The translations under genes and the position numbers were made by a program. A stretch of 64,000 bases of DNA from Desmodesmus armatus (Eukaryota; Chlorophyta; Chlorophyceae; Sphaeropleales; Scenedesmaceae): contig VIIQ02000025.1 of the NCBI GenBank assembly GCA_007449985.2, positions 248,001 through 312,000 of the forward strand. Reading direction: 5' to 3'. Below are positions 10,599 through 22,800 of this stretch, piece after piece. The notes under the pieces were generated by a model. The model saw only the letters and a list, made by a program, of their open reading frames with translations, ran no database searches and had not been told where the DNA came from. The stretch's first letter is position 1. Each line of letters begins with the position of its first letter.

Positions 10599-13500
10599 AT
10601 GGGACCAGCTCAACTGACCATTCTGGTGCTGCTGGCGCCCCTGAGCTTGGCAGCAACAGCTTACAAGCCATCCATGTCAGTGTGGCAACCTCCTTCAAGC
10701 CTGAAGTCTGTCATCAAGCAGCAGCTGCCCACAGGACAGCAAGGAAATCTGATCAGCAAGTGCAAGCTGCACTGGCGCAATGCAACCCTTGATCACTTCA
10801 CCTGGGTACGTGGATATGTCTATCAGGGGTGGTGCAGACCATGGCTGCAGCCACGCGGCTCAAATAGGCATTGAACCTTGCCGTATTGAAACACAGGCAG
10901 TGGTGGTTGTCCTGTCACATTGTCAGTCGGTATGTGGCTGGTGTGCGTATGTGCGTTTGGGGAAGGATTCCTTTATTAGCTATGAACCATATAGCAGCCG
11001 TCCAAGATACAGTCTGGCACCAGGTAACCCTGAACACGGGTATCTGCTAATTTATCTGCTACTGCCTCCCTCACGTATCCTTGATGCCCCTCCGAGGGGT
11101 AACCCCTAGGGGAGGCTCCCCTACCCCCCCCCCCTGGGCAGCCACAATCCCTGGCCTGCTTGCGTATACAACATCCACCATCTCCACCCTGCTACTCAAT
11201 GAAGCTCTAAACCCCACGACCTGCCCGCACTGCAGGCCAAGCCCGAGGGTCACAGCAGCGGTACCTTCCTGCAGCGTGTGTTTGTGTGCTCCCAGCACTG
11301 GCACCCAGCACCCAATGGGGCGATGGGACCCATCTTCTTTTACCTTGGGAACGAGGCAGACGTGACACTGTGAGTGACGGCACCATGCACAGCAACATAC
11401 ATTCTCTCCTCCCCTTACCCTCCACCCTCCACCCCGCCCCGTTGCACTGGTTGTATGTGCACTGCTTGGTGCCCCGCACCCATCTGGGCACTTCAAGCCA
11501 TATTTGTGTACCTGGAAACATGTAGCGGACGTCACACTGTGAGTGCCATCAGTGGTGGCTGGCTGTATGCACCAAATATTGTTACCCCCCCCCCCCCACC
11601 CACAGCTCCACAGCCACTTTCAACACTGGAGCTCTCAGTGCCTGCAGCTCAAGTGCTGCACTGCCTATTGTTGTCGGTCCACAACACCGCAGGCTTCGGG
11701 TGTTGCCCTGCACTCATATGCTTAACCCATCCTGTACTAAAGAAGCATGCACAGTCAAGTATAGCATCTCACATGTGCATTTGTCCCCTCCCCCCCTGTC
11801 AGGTACCTCAATCACACCGGCCTGATGTGGGAGAACGCTCCTAAGTTTGGCGCACTGATGGTGTTTGCTGAACACAGGTGCGTGTGTGGCTGGATGTCAG
11901 CAGCCGCCGGTCTCACTTTCAAACTCTTTTTTTAAACAGTATCTGGCGGCAGCGCGTTGGCATTGTCTTGTTGCAGGACAGCTGCATGCTTGCGCGTGTT
12001 GCAGATGTTCCTTCAATATGCTCATCGTCCTGCATCTTGGGGGACTGCCAGTGATGAGTGGTCATTCTCGTGCGGCACAGCTTTGCCCTTCACCACCGGC
12101 ACGCTGTTATGCAGCGGTTGCGCTGTGCACATGGCTTGTGCTGTGATATGAGACACCCCTATGTCGTGCTACATCAAGCTGTGCAATGTGATGTCCTGCA
12201 CTGTCTAGTGTGCTGCGCCATGCCACGCTGTGCTATGCTGTGCTGTGTTGTTGCAGATACTATGGTGAGTCAAAGCCCTGGGGCAGCAGCAAGCTGCGGC
12301 ACCACATGGGATACCTCACAGCAGAACAGGCACTGGCAGGTGAGACATAAACACAGTAGTGCACCGGTGCTGTCTGGTGCTGTGATGGCTGTAGTGGGTC
12401 AGGATGCTGTCTGCAATTGCTTATGATACGGCAGAGCAACATTTGGTCGGTGGATGCCCCCTGTCTTGCATTGTGCTGTGTCGTGCTGTGCGTGTTGTGT
12501 TGTGTTGCGCATCGCAAGCCCTAGTGAGGTCTTTGGTGTAGGTCTTTGCAATATTTCTTGCGTGCTCTAGTGCGTCAAATTATATGCTATGTCACATCAA
12601 TTGCTGAGCTGTGTGCCGTGCTGTGTGCTGTGCAGACTATGCTGAGGTGATCACTGAGATCCGCACCTCCATCCCAGGTGCAGCACACAGCCCAGTGATA
12701 GGGTTTGGGGGCAGCTACGGTGGCATGTTGGCCACATGGATGAGACTCAAGGTGAGTGGTTCCTCACCAGCCGCACATGTTGCCCAGCATATTTTCTGCG
12801 TCCTTTCTATTGAGGCGTGCACATGGGAATGTGAGAAGCCCCATGGCACTGGCCGGTACTGTCTTGTCAACTGTTGCGTATGGCAATCCTTTGCCAGACA
12901 CCGATGCCCCCAACCCAATGTGCTCGGCCGCGTCAACTCCCGTTTGTGTGTGTTGTGTTACTGTTGTGCTCCTGCAGTACCCCCACCTGATGCATGGGGC
13001 TGTAGCAGCTTCAGCACCTATCTGGAACTTCTTTGGAGAGGTGAGGCGGACCCCAATGCGCCCCAGGTGGGCCTAGGCAACAGCGCGCGTTCAGTAGGTT
13101 CATCAGGTTTGATTGCTGGACAGCTGCGCAGTGTTGAGGGCGGTTCCACTGTGTTTTGGCATGCACTTTTGGGGGAAGGGAGGGAGGGTGAACAGTTGTG
13201 GGTGAGACATGTCAACCCGGTGTGCCGGTCACTGCCTGCAACTTGTTGTTTGTTTGCTGACGATGTTGCTGTTTTGCTGCGGCCTCTGCTGCTGCTGCTG
13301 CCGTTGCTGCTTCTGTGTCCCGCCAGGACCCTCCCTTTGACCCCCTGGCCTTTGCCAAGGGAGTGACGTATGATGCAACAGAGGCAGCTGGCTCACCACC
13401 CGGCTGTGTGGACAATGTGCGCAAAGCATGGCAGGTGAGAGGCGCCATGAACATGCAACATGTGTGTGTTTGAACGACAGCCGTCACACACATGCGCTGG

Positions 13501-16500
13501 TCAACATTGTTTCACACAAAGTTTGCCAAGGGTGTGACGTATGATGCATCAGAGGCAGCTGGCTCACCACCCGGCTGTGTGGACAATGTGCGCAAAGCAT
13601 GGCAGGTGAGAGGCGCCATGAACATGCAACATGTGTGTGTTTGAACGACAGCCGTCACACACATGCGCTGGTCAACATTGTTTCACACAAAGTTTGCCAA
13701 GGGTGTGACGTATGATGCATCAGAGGCAGCTGGCTCACCACCCGGCTGTGTGGACAATGTGCGCAAAGCATGGCAGGTGAGAGGCGCCATGAACATGCAA
13801 CATGTGTGTGTTTGAACGACAGCCGTCACACACATGCGCTGGTCAACATTGTTTCACACAAAGTTTGCCAAGGGTGTGACGTATGATGCATCAGAGGCAG
13901 CTGGCTCACCACCCGGCTGTGTGGACAATGTGCGCAAAGCATGGCAGGTGAGAGGCGCCATGAACATGCAACATGTGTGTGTTTGAACGACAGCCGTCAC
14001 ACACATGCGCTGGTCAACATTGTTTCACACAAAGTTTGCCAAGGGTGTGACGTATGATGCATCAGAGGCAGCTGGCTCACCACCCGGCTGTGTGGACAAT
14101 GTGCGCAAAGCATGGCAGGTGAGCGGGGCCATGAAAGTCATGGAGGTAGACACATGAATGGGAGGTGTGTGGGGCGGAAGCCATGTGTGTGCATGAGCAG
14201 TGCCCGTCATGCCCTCAGCCGACAAGGTACCATGCCTGCTGTGTTTGTGAACACTTCCGTCAAGCACACAGAGCATGCATCTGCCCAACCCAGGAACCCC
14301 ACCCAACCACTCCCACAGTTGGCGCGCAAACCCACCGCCCTTCAGTACTCGTCCAATGCTTGTGAAACACTGCATGGAGCATCTGTTCATGTCTTCAGAG
14401 CCCCCGTCATCACCCCATCACCCTCCACTCTTCTATCAAAAATGCTCTGATGCGGAGCTCTCTCAAATGTGTCAGCCGCCTGCTGCTGCTGCTGCCGGTG
14501 ATCCTGCAGGTGATGGTTGACCTCGGCCGCTCCCCATCTGGCCGCAGCTCTCTGTCTCGTGCGCTGCGGTTGTGTCCCGCGGTGCAGCTGGGCAGCATGG
14601 CTGATGTACTTGCGCTAAGGGGCTGGCTGGCGTCTGCGTGGTGAGCATATTAGGCTTAAACGTATAGTCATAGCTGCAGTAACAGTCACACTTCAGCCAT
14701 GCATAGCTGAAGTTGCTGTGCGACACCTACAGAAGCCAGGGGCTGGCTAGCCACAGCATGGTGCGCTGCTGTCGCACTGCAACTCTCGGTGATGTAATTT
14801 GACTTGATCAATGTGCAGGACAAACAGGACAGATTAGGACAGAGCAGGACGGTGTGTGCTGTCATGCAGTCATGCGCATCGCCTGGCTGGTCACCTTGCC
14901 TACCGCTCATGGAGTGTTAGCATCGGAGTGCTGGCCTTGGTGTCTGCTGGTCTACCAGCTCACCTGCCTGCCTGACTGTCTCCCTACCTGTCTCCCTGCT
15001 GCGCTGCATGTTTGTTCCAGGGACTACCTGGCAATGGGCAACTTCCCATGTGAGTTTGTAGTTGATAAGGGCAAGAGGGACAGCAGCACAGCACGCCTAC
15101 TGCCACCACCAGCAGCAGCAACAGTGGGGTCACAATGCAGAGCTTCAGTCCTTTACTGTTGCCAACCAGCCTAAGCGGTGCTTAATGCTTGAATCAGCAA
15201 GAGGAGCATCACTTGCCAGTACCTGTGAACTGCTACATCTCCTGCTGCTGACACAGCTTATGACATCGCTCCTGCTTCTAATGCTGTGCTGCCGCAGACC
15301 CTTCCTCCTACATGACTAATGGTGCAGGGGACCTGCCCGCCTACCCTGTCAGGGTGGCCTGTGGCTTCATGACACAATTCTTCCAACAACACAGCAGCAG
15401 CAGTACAGGCAGTACAGGCAGTAGCAGCAGCAGCGCAGACAGTACATACAGAAGTACAGGAAGCAATACAGACAGTACCACCAGCAGTAGCAGTAGCAGC
15501 AGCAGTAGCAGCGATGGTGATGATTTGTGGTTGCTGTCTGGTCTGGCTCAGGCTGCTGGTGTGTTGTACAACTTCAGCGGGACAGTGGACTGCTTCAGCC
15601 CTGGAATAGGTGAGCCGGAAAAACAGTCACCACCCGGGGGGGGGGGGGGGGGGCGCAAAGGGGCCAAGGGGGTGATGTGCCGTTGAAAGGGTCCAATAGC
15701 AGCGTTGTCTCTGACAAGGAAAAACGAAATTAAGGAGGAGGGAAGGGGAGATGGAACTGCCGCTGCATATGCTGCCACTGTGCTGTCATTCCCTCATTAC
15801 TGGATACTTTCACCACATAGTGGTACTCTCCAGACCTAGTTAACTGCTGAAGCCGAAGCTTGGTATCACCACGCGTGAAGGGTAAACCACCGAAACCCCT
15901 TCACCACTGCAAGCCGCTACAAGGGTGGGCGGACATCACAGCCTGGCCAGTGTCTTTGCCAGAAATTGCATGTGTGATATGCAGCCCACAACATGCATTA
16001 CCATCGCTGTGCAACACTATCATGTACCCCTAACCATGTTGTCCCCGGCCCCTTCCCAATGTCATGAGGCCAAAAGAAGCCTTTGGCGTTGGACCAGGGG
16101 GGTTGGGGGCGTCCAAATTAGCTGCTGCTTTCCTGTAGTCAACTCGATCACTGTCTGACCCTGCAGGCTCCAGCCCTGAGCCTGACGTTGGTGCAGTATA
16201 CCGATACCTGCCACTAAGTATGCTACTCAATTGCTGGCAGTGGTTATGGTGGAGGAAGTGCACATTTGTGTGTATGTGTGTTTGCTGTCACAGGCCTCAG
16301 CCCTGAGTCTGATGAGGATGCCAACTTCCTTGTCACCGTCAAGAGCTTACTGAATTCTGGCTGTGGATGGGGGGGGGGGATTATTGAGTTATGCATTTGT
16401 TTGCTGCTGCAGGCCCCAGCCCTGAGTCTGATGAGGATGCCAACTTCTGGGACTACCAGTGGTGCACTGAGACGCTCATGCCTAGCGAACGGGATGGAGG

Positions 16501-18887
16501 TGGGTGTGGGGGACATGAAAAAGAGTACATCAAAGGAGACCAATTTGGCTTTGTGCAATTTGGATTTCTTTCAGATCGTGTTTGGATGAACCAGGGGGTG
16601 TGGCAACACAGTCATTATCATGCTGGCAATGCGCTATCCGGCTTTCAGAACCTGCAAGACAGTCGTGCTGTAGACACCAGGTTAATAGACAATGATCCCT
16701 GCTGTTGCCCTGCGCTGGTATTGCTGCTTTCTATTCCCTCACTATATCCGCTGCTGCTTCCCCTGCTGCTACTGGTGTTGCCGCAGTGCATGACCTGTAC
16801 TGGTCCGAGCCATTTGACCTACAGGCCGCCCTTGCCAACTGCAAAAGGACCTGGGGCGTCCAACCCCGGCGCCGTGACTGGGCCACCATTGAATGGGGAG
16901 GCCGTGAGATAGGGGCCTCCAGCAACATTGTGTTCAGCAATGGGCTGATGGACCCCTGGCATGGAACTGGGGTCTTGGAGAGCATCAGTGACACCTTGGT
17001 GGCTGTGATCATACCTGAGGTAGGTAGCTGTGGAGTCTCAAAAGGACCCCCAGGGGAGGGAGGGTGCAATGGTCTGGGGACAGCATACAGACTACTTGGG
17101 AGGGGGAATGGGCCCAGCCCCGGCGGCGTGACTGGGCCGCTATCGAAGAGGGTGGCAGGCAAATTGGGGCCTCCAGCAACATTGTGTTCAGCAACGGGCT
17201 GATGGACCCCTGGCATGGAACTGGGGTATTGGAGAGCATCGGTGACAGTCTGGTGGCTGTGATTATACCTGAGGTGGGTGGGTGTTGAGCTCAAAGGAAC
17301 CCCAGGGGAGGGAGGGTGCCGCGGTCTAGGGCAACATACAGACTACTTGTGGATGGGGGGGGGTCCACAGGCAGGTGACGGCGCTGCCATCAAGAGGCGC
17401 AGGGGGGGGGGGCAGATTGCAGCTACCAGCAACGTCGTGTTCAGTAACATGCTGATGGACCCGTGGCATGGCACTGGGGTGTTGGGGAGCACCAGTGACA
17501 TCTTGATGGCCGTGATTATATGGGGAGTATGTTACATGGACATTTTCGCCAAACAACAATGGCATTGCCCACCAGGATCGAGCCAGGTGAACCTCATAAG
17601 TTGTCTCCCCTGCGGTGGTTTGCACCACCTACACCGGGTTGACCAAAGAAGGCAGAACCACCAGAATTGCAGCAAGTGCCAGCCATGCTAGGAACCTATT
17701 GTGTGCAGAGATGAGGGCAGGCAACTATACCAGTGTGGACACAAGAAACAGAACAAAGTCAGTCAAATACCCATAGTAAGGCCAAGCAAGCGTGCTCTGC
17801 GCACTTTCATTTTGTACAAAGTGTGTGCCAGGGCCGACTGTTCGGCATGTTGAAACACAGTAGCAACACAATCTTGGTCACCCAACTGGACTGAAGCCGG
17901 GTCAGCAAAGGCTGGGCAGGCGGTGCGCAGATCATCATACACGGGACATTCAAGAATGAAGTGCTTTAGATCTTCAACATTGTTGCTGGTGCCAGTACGG
18001 GCCAGCACAGCAGCGCGGTTGGCCAGCGAAGCGTCCTGACCAGAGCACAAACGATTATACCTGAGGTGGGTGCCAGCGCACAGGAATGTGCGTGTCTGGT
18101 GGTGGGTTGGTTGGGTTGGGGGCATGAACAGGTCGCCAGAGTGTGCATTACAATCAATCATTTTGTCCTGACTTGGGCCACATGGATGTGGGAGGGGGGG
18201 AGCGGGTATGAGCCAACTTGGCCATGATGGCCAGGTGGAGGCGTAGGGTGGGTGCTGTGTCACGCAAGAAAGGGAAGTCTCAGAGGCAGGGTATCAAAGC
18301 GCCCCCCCCCCTATTGGTCACCAAGTGCTTGCCAAGTGCAACTAAAAGCCTGCTGCTGCTGCTGCCTCTGCTGCTGCTGCTTCTGTCTGCTGTTATGCTT
18401 GCACACACGCAGGGTGCCCACCACCTAGATCTAATGTTCAGCCACCCCCTGGACCCCCCCCTCAGTCACTGCAGCAAGGCAGACGGAGCTCAAACACATC
18501 AGCAGGTGTTTGTGTAACTGCCTGATGTTACTGGTGCTGCTGCTGCTTTGGTCTGCTCTTGTGTCTGCACATGCACAGGGTGCCCACCACCTAGATCTGA
18601 TGTTCAGCCACCCCCTGGACCCCCCCTCAGTCACAGCAGCAAGGCAGACAGAACTCAAACACATCAGCAGATGGATCCAGGAGGCATCACAGGGCTGGGA
18701 AGACCAGCGGGTGCGGCTGCAGTGGTGGCAGCAGCAGCAGCAGCAGCAGGGGCGGCAGCAGGGGGTCAGTATGGCAGGGGCTGGTAGTGAGAGTGGCGTG
18801 GGTTTGGTGGAGGTGTTGCGGGTGCAGCTGCAGCTGCTAGTGCAGCAGTGGTTTGGGGGGAGGGGTGCTGTCAGAGCCACCCATTGA
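10599..18887 (+). CDS. Serine carboxypeptidase S28 (Pro-X carboxypeptidase / DPP-II family), secreted
   Basis: Thirteen phase-consistent exons: 10599-10805, 11236-11369, 11803-11877, 12257-12339, 12636-12751, 12978-13040, 13327-13434, 14510-14640, 15021-15049, 15298-15609, 16413-16499, 16787-17019, 18579-18887 (about 628 residues). Hallmarks in order are a signal peptide, LDHFTW, GPIFFYLGNEADVTL, FAEHRYYGESKPWG, the serine nucleophile in GFGGSYGG, NFPYPSSYM, the Asp in NGLMDPWHGTG and the His in GAHHLDLMFSHPLDPP. The family removes C-terminal residues after proline or N-terminal dipeptides, usually in the secretory or lytic pathway. A Ser-rich insert (STGSTGSSSSS...) lies in exon 10. Introns contain extra copies of exons 7, 11, 12 and 13. 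An alternative last exon at 18413-18517 could replace the true C-terminus. It converges with the IC140 gene. Confidence 0.95.
13351..14118 (+). repeat. Five-copy 171-bp tandem array containing exon 7
   Basis: Copies of an 84-nt segment start at 13351, 13522, 13693, 13864 and 14035, exactly 171 bp apart. The first is the 3' part of exon 7. Each copy ends GCATGGCAG followed by a GTGAG donor. Copies 2-5 are preceded by CACACAAAG, a usable acceptor. Each copy is 28 codons, in phase 0 at both ends, so inclusion would keep the frame. Copies 2-5 differ from copy 1 at GGA/GGT and ACA/TCA. Confidence 0.95.
16168..16412 (+). repeat. Two echoes of the 5' part of S28 exon 11
   Basis: Segments at about 16168 (GCTCCAGCCCTGAGCCTGA) and 16295 (GCCTCAGCCCTGAGTCTGAT) resemble the start of exon 11 at 16413 and follow CAG acceptors. 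The second continues through the Asn-Phe codons, then diverges before the conserved WDYQWCTE part. They look like partial tandem duplications rather than functional exons. Confidence 0.8.
17118..17520 (+). repeat. Two echoes of S28 exon 12 (3' part with donor)
   Basis: About 17118-17274 and 17380-17520 repeat the part of exon 12 that encodes the catalytic-Asp motif (SN...LMDPWHGTGVL). The first ends CCTGAG before GTGGGTG like the real exon. The second is interrupted by a LINE fragment, and its end reappears at 18053-18067. The reading frames of the echoes are partly damaged. Confidence 0.85.
17521..18059 (-). mobile_element. 5'-truncated non-LTR retrotransposon (LINE) fragment with 7-bp target-site duplication
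   Basis: An insert of 532 bp (17521-18052) splits an exon 12 echo. GATTATA flanks it on both sides (17514-17520 and 18053-18059). The minus strand encodes the end of a reverse-transcriptase polyprotein, with a His-Cys type motif (VEDLKHFILECPVYDDLR) closing at 17763, followed by a 3' UTR. The 3' terminus (GTAACAT...CTCCCCA) recurs at 47941-48014 and 59268-59313, as expected of dispersed truncated copies. Assignment to a LINE clade needs a search. Confidence 0.78.
18413..18517 (+). repeat. Duplicate / alternative last exon of the S28 gene
   Basis: It repeats the start of exon 13 (GAHHLDLMFSHPLDPP) after a CAG acceptor. One extra C in the following C-run changes the frame, giving a short different tail that ends at TAA 18515-18517. 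It retains the catalytic His motif, so splicing to it would give a truncated but possibly active enzyme. A decayed duplicate is equally possible. Confidence 0.7.
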
Positions 18888-19835
18888 CCAGATACACGCA
18901 TGTACAGGCAGTGCATGTAGGCTTTGTGATGTTTGTGCATTGGCTGGCTGTATATAATGGCATGTTTGTGCATTAACAGTGTACTGTTTCTGCTTTAGGG
19001 GTGCTGGCAAAGCAACCCTACTGACTTGTGCCGTTATAATATGTGCAGGCAGTGATTGTACAGCTATATGGGTGTATACCTTTTGATTGGCTGTAGACAC
19101 TGTGATTTAAGTAAGGCATTTGCACTGCATGTTGTCATTTCTGTTTGTATTGTGAAGACTTGCGCAGTCTGGGAGCCCATGAGGCTCATGAGCTTTATGT
19201 GCAATGCAGTTTCTGGATGCAGAGTGTTGTGCCGTACCCCAAGGGCGCTGGATGTTCAAAGGCTGCCTTGAGTCTACGCGCAGTCACTTGAATCAGTTTC
19301 CCTTGCAAAGATGTTGACCATAAATGGGCCACCTCGACTGCCAGCGCTGTCTGAACCACTTGCATATGCGCAAAGCAGCACACCGGTACCAGACCAGGCG
19401 TGCTACACAACATGCATCCATGCCTTCACTGCCCAACACTGTTGATCATCTTGGTACCATGCACACGGTCACAGTGCCTCCACTCCCAGACAGCACAGGA
19501 CGTCACCAGGTGACTATACAGTGAATCACTCAACTGCCGCCCACAACAGAACACCCTTGCATGCCAGATCTGCTGCTTGACCTTGGCCCTCCATCCAGCT
19601 GGGCACTTTGCATAGTAGCTCCCTTGTTCCCACGTACCACACCACACCCCGTTGCGAATACAACCTGATCATACCAGGTTCAGCTGCTCCTTGAACTCGG
19701 CCTCCAAGGCTCTGTAAGCCGCCTCAGCCTTCGCTAGCTCAGCAGCCCGAACAGCCGACACCTGACCCGCAGCACCCCCACCCTGATGAACCCCAGGCTG
19801 CTGACGCCCCACACCCACACCTGCTGGTCCCCACT
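18888..19835. other. Intergenic region between convergent genes
   Basis: This holds the 3' UTRs of the S28 (+) and IC140 (-) genes. Minus-strand open frames at about 19195-19650 show a Cys/Trp/His-rich composition that could be a decayed retroelement. I see no decisive motif. The right end holds a copy of the IC140 3' coding end. Confidence 0.4.
19677..19776 (-). repeat. Duplicate of the IC140 C-terminal coding end
   Basis: The minus strand repeats the last 25 or so codons of IC140 (AELAKAEAAYRALEAEF...), about 168 bp downstream of the true end, with synonymous differences. An in-frame stop closes the copy a few codons later. It lies beyond the IC140 stop codon at 19836, so it would be in the 3' UTR or serve as an alternative end. 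Confidence 0.85.
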
Positions 19836-22800
19836 TCATGCCAAATTCAGCTGCTCCTTGAATTCAGCCTCCAATGCTCTATAAGCCGCTTCAGCCTTCG
19901 CCAACTCAGCAGCCTGCTGACCCCCCAGGCCCACACCTAAACCCACTGCACTGGCACGACCCACCGTCCCCACCCCTCCTGCTGACACAGCAGCAGGTGC
20001 TGCAGCCAATGTGCCACCCTGGCTGCTGCTGATGGTGCTTTGCCTGGCTGCTGGTGCTGCTGCTGCTGCTGCATCTGCCGGCTGCTGCTGCTGCTGGTCC
20101 TGCATGCTGCTGCTGTCGTCGGGGCCCTTCTTGCCCTCCTCCTGCTGCTTCATGTTTGCGAGGGCGGCGGCCCTCAGGCTCTGCAGCAGCAGCAGACAAA
20201 GTGTGCAGTGTCCTCAAGGGAGGTTCAACTACCGGCGCAAGCTCTTACACTAGTGGCAGTAGTGGCATTTGTACAAGTAGTCCGGGCCCCGGTCAGTGCA
20301 GACCAGGCAGAAGGCCCCGTCCACATGTGGTGGTGAGCAAGCACCCCGCAAGCACGCAGTGTAGCACATCCATGAGTGCATGCCTGTTCATTGCCACGCC
20401 ACATGCCATGTGTGGCCCACACCACACCACAACACAGCATAGCACACCGCAGCATGGCACAAACCGCACCTGTCGTGAGGCCACGTCTGCCAGGCGCGCC
20501 GCCTCCCGCGCCACGAACGCCTCCATGAGCCGCTTCTCGTTCTGCAGCGGCCGCCTCAACGTGCGGGGCAGCTCAAACAGGTGCAGCACACCCGCAGCAT
20601 CACCAACAGCCAGCACCTGCAGCAGCATCAACAGATTTACAGCAGCAGCAGCAGCACAAGCAGTAGCAGAGTCGGCGGCAGCACATCAGGGGTCACATGT
20701 GCAGCCTGATGCAAAGCAAGATGTCGGAAAATGACGATGACAGCTGCAGATCACACTTGACAGGCGCGCTCTGCTACTGGTGCGATCGGGGTCCTGCAAG
20801 CCTGATTGGGCTCCAGGAGCATGGCACACCGCAGTCTGTAGTGATGCTCGCACCTGCAAGCCCGAGCCCTGCTGCTGTCCCCCTCCATGGTGGTGGTGCC
20901 CATCAGACCCAGCAGCAGCACCCCCTGCTGCCGCGCCAGCACTGCTGCCACCAGCCGCACTGCTGCCGTTGCCGTCGGCTGCGATGCTGCCGTGTGTGAA
21001 GTGTTTTGGCGGGCTGTTGCTGAAGGCGAGGCTGGTGATGGAAGTGCTGGAGGCGCTGATGGTGAGGGAAGGCTCGTGGCTGCGGTCCAACAGGTCCCAC
21101 ACCTGCACAGGGACGCGATACAAGTACAGTTGCATGCAAAACTGAGCAGACCATCAGCAGCAGAGGCCCTTGTGCCTCAAACAACATGCACGCATGCATG
21201 CAATAGGCACTCCTACGCAGGCACGCGCAAGGCGCCATGGCAGAGAATGCTTGCGGGGAGGATTGAGTTGTGTTGACAATACTTGAGCTTGGCTGAGACG
21301 GCTGTTGAAGTCACACACAGTGACCTCAGCCCGAGGGGCAGGGCCGTCCGGAGCACCAGCTGCAAGGCGCACCTGCAGAGTGCCTGCTGCAGTGGCCAAG
21401 AATAGCAGTCCTGGCCGGCTGGGGCTCCAAGCAGCTGCGGCACCACCAGAACAAACAGTACAATCATTGTGAAGCCAGCATGGGCATGAACTGTGCAACC
21501 GCACAGATTTTAGAGTGTGTTGATAGCATGCAGTGTAGCTGCTGTGTTGTAAGTTGGTCTATCCCAGGGCACTCAGGTTCACCACGGGATGCAGCAAGGC
21601 CCGGCACCAGCCGTAACCCAACCACGCACCTGCTGTGTACATGTCCTCTGCCTGTGGTGACACAAACAGCGCCACCTGGCTGTCGATGCCGTGGTGCCAC
21701 AGCCGGAAGGTCCAGTCACCAACCGACAGCAGCAGCTCAGGGAGGAAGGGGCTCACACACAGCGCCACCACAGGGCCGGCATGAGGCCCAAACACAAGCT
21801 TGCAGTAGTCTGCGTAAGGTGCACCAGGTAGCACAGCGTTAGGATCTCCTCAAGCGATGTGCATGCTTTCTGTGCGGGAAGCTGAAATGGGAACGCTGTT
21901 CATCAATGCAAAGTCTGCGCCCTGCCGCTTCCCGGCCTTGAACACTTGCAGGGTCCAGACACGTCCCACAACTTATGTAGTGTGACCCAGGCAAGCTGCA
22001 TATTGGCGGTAAGTACAGCTGCCGCCCAGCACCCACCTGGGTTTTCGTCGCCTGGTGGCCTGTTGAAGTGCCCTGCCAGCAGCTCGCCCTCCATGGAGCC
22101 AGCAATGAAGTTGCTGCTGTCCAGGCGGTACGGGTCAAAGCAGAAGCAGCAGCCGGTGAAGTCGTTGCCTGCAGTTAGAAACATACAAGCCACCCACGAT
22201 GACAGCACACCAGATCAGCAACCAGCCGAACGCTTGGTCACCCAGTCCCTTGTGTGCGGTTGCAGCAATGCTCTGGCTTCAAGCGCTGAGCTGATTTGAC
22301 TGACTTCCAGCTGCCACCAGATCAGCAGCAACTTGGGACGATGGTCACTGCTCATAGGTGCTACACAAGCATGCCACAAAGCAAGCTGTGGCGGCCGTAT
22401 CACGGCACTGCCAGCCAGGCCATGTGCATGCAAGGAAATTGGTGTACAGGGGAGCCGATGTTTCTCAAAGCAAGCTGCCAGCCGTGAGTCACCTGCCACG
22501 CTGAGCACGTGCACCACATGTACGGGCTTCCACACCACGTCTGTCTCGTCCACCCGCTTGTTGCCCTTCTTCAGCAGCTTGTCCAGACGCACATCCCAAA
22601 ACATAACCTGCAGATCACCATGGCGCACCAGGGTACAGGCATAAGGTAGAGGCTGACAACAGCAGTGACACACAGTGTGTTCCACAAAATGTGTGCATTT
22701 GTCACAGTGGCTTTGCCACAACACCAGCCAAGGGGCTAGCAACGCAGCATGAGCGCACCATGCTGCACTTGCATCACGTAATAACGCATTACTGATGGCG

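Noticed and set aside
13351..14118. CRISPR-like or satellite array
   Set aside because: The 171-bp units contain an exon of the flanking peptidase gene with splice sites and coding continuity, so this is a duplicated exon, not a spacer array.
17763..18263. Minus-strand 166-codon frame as a host gene
   Set aside because: Its C-terminal part is the retroelement insert bounded by GATTATA; the N-terminal part is antisense to the peptidase intron and echo.
18431..18973. Minus-strand 180-codon frame
   Set aside because: It is antisense to the duplicated last exon of the peptidase gene; the sense strand carries the catalytic His motif.
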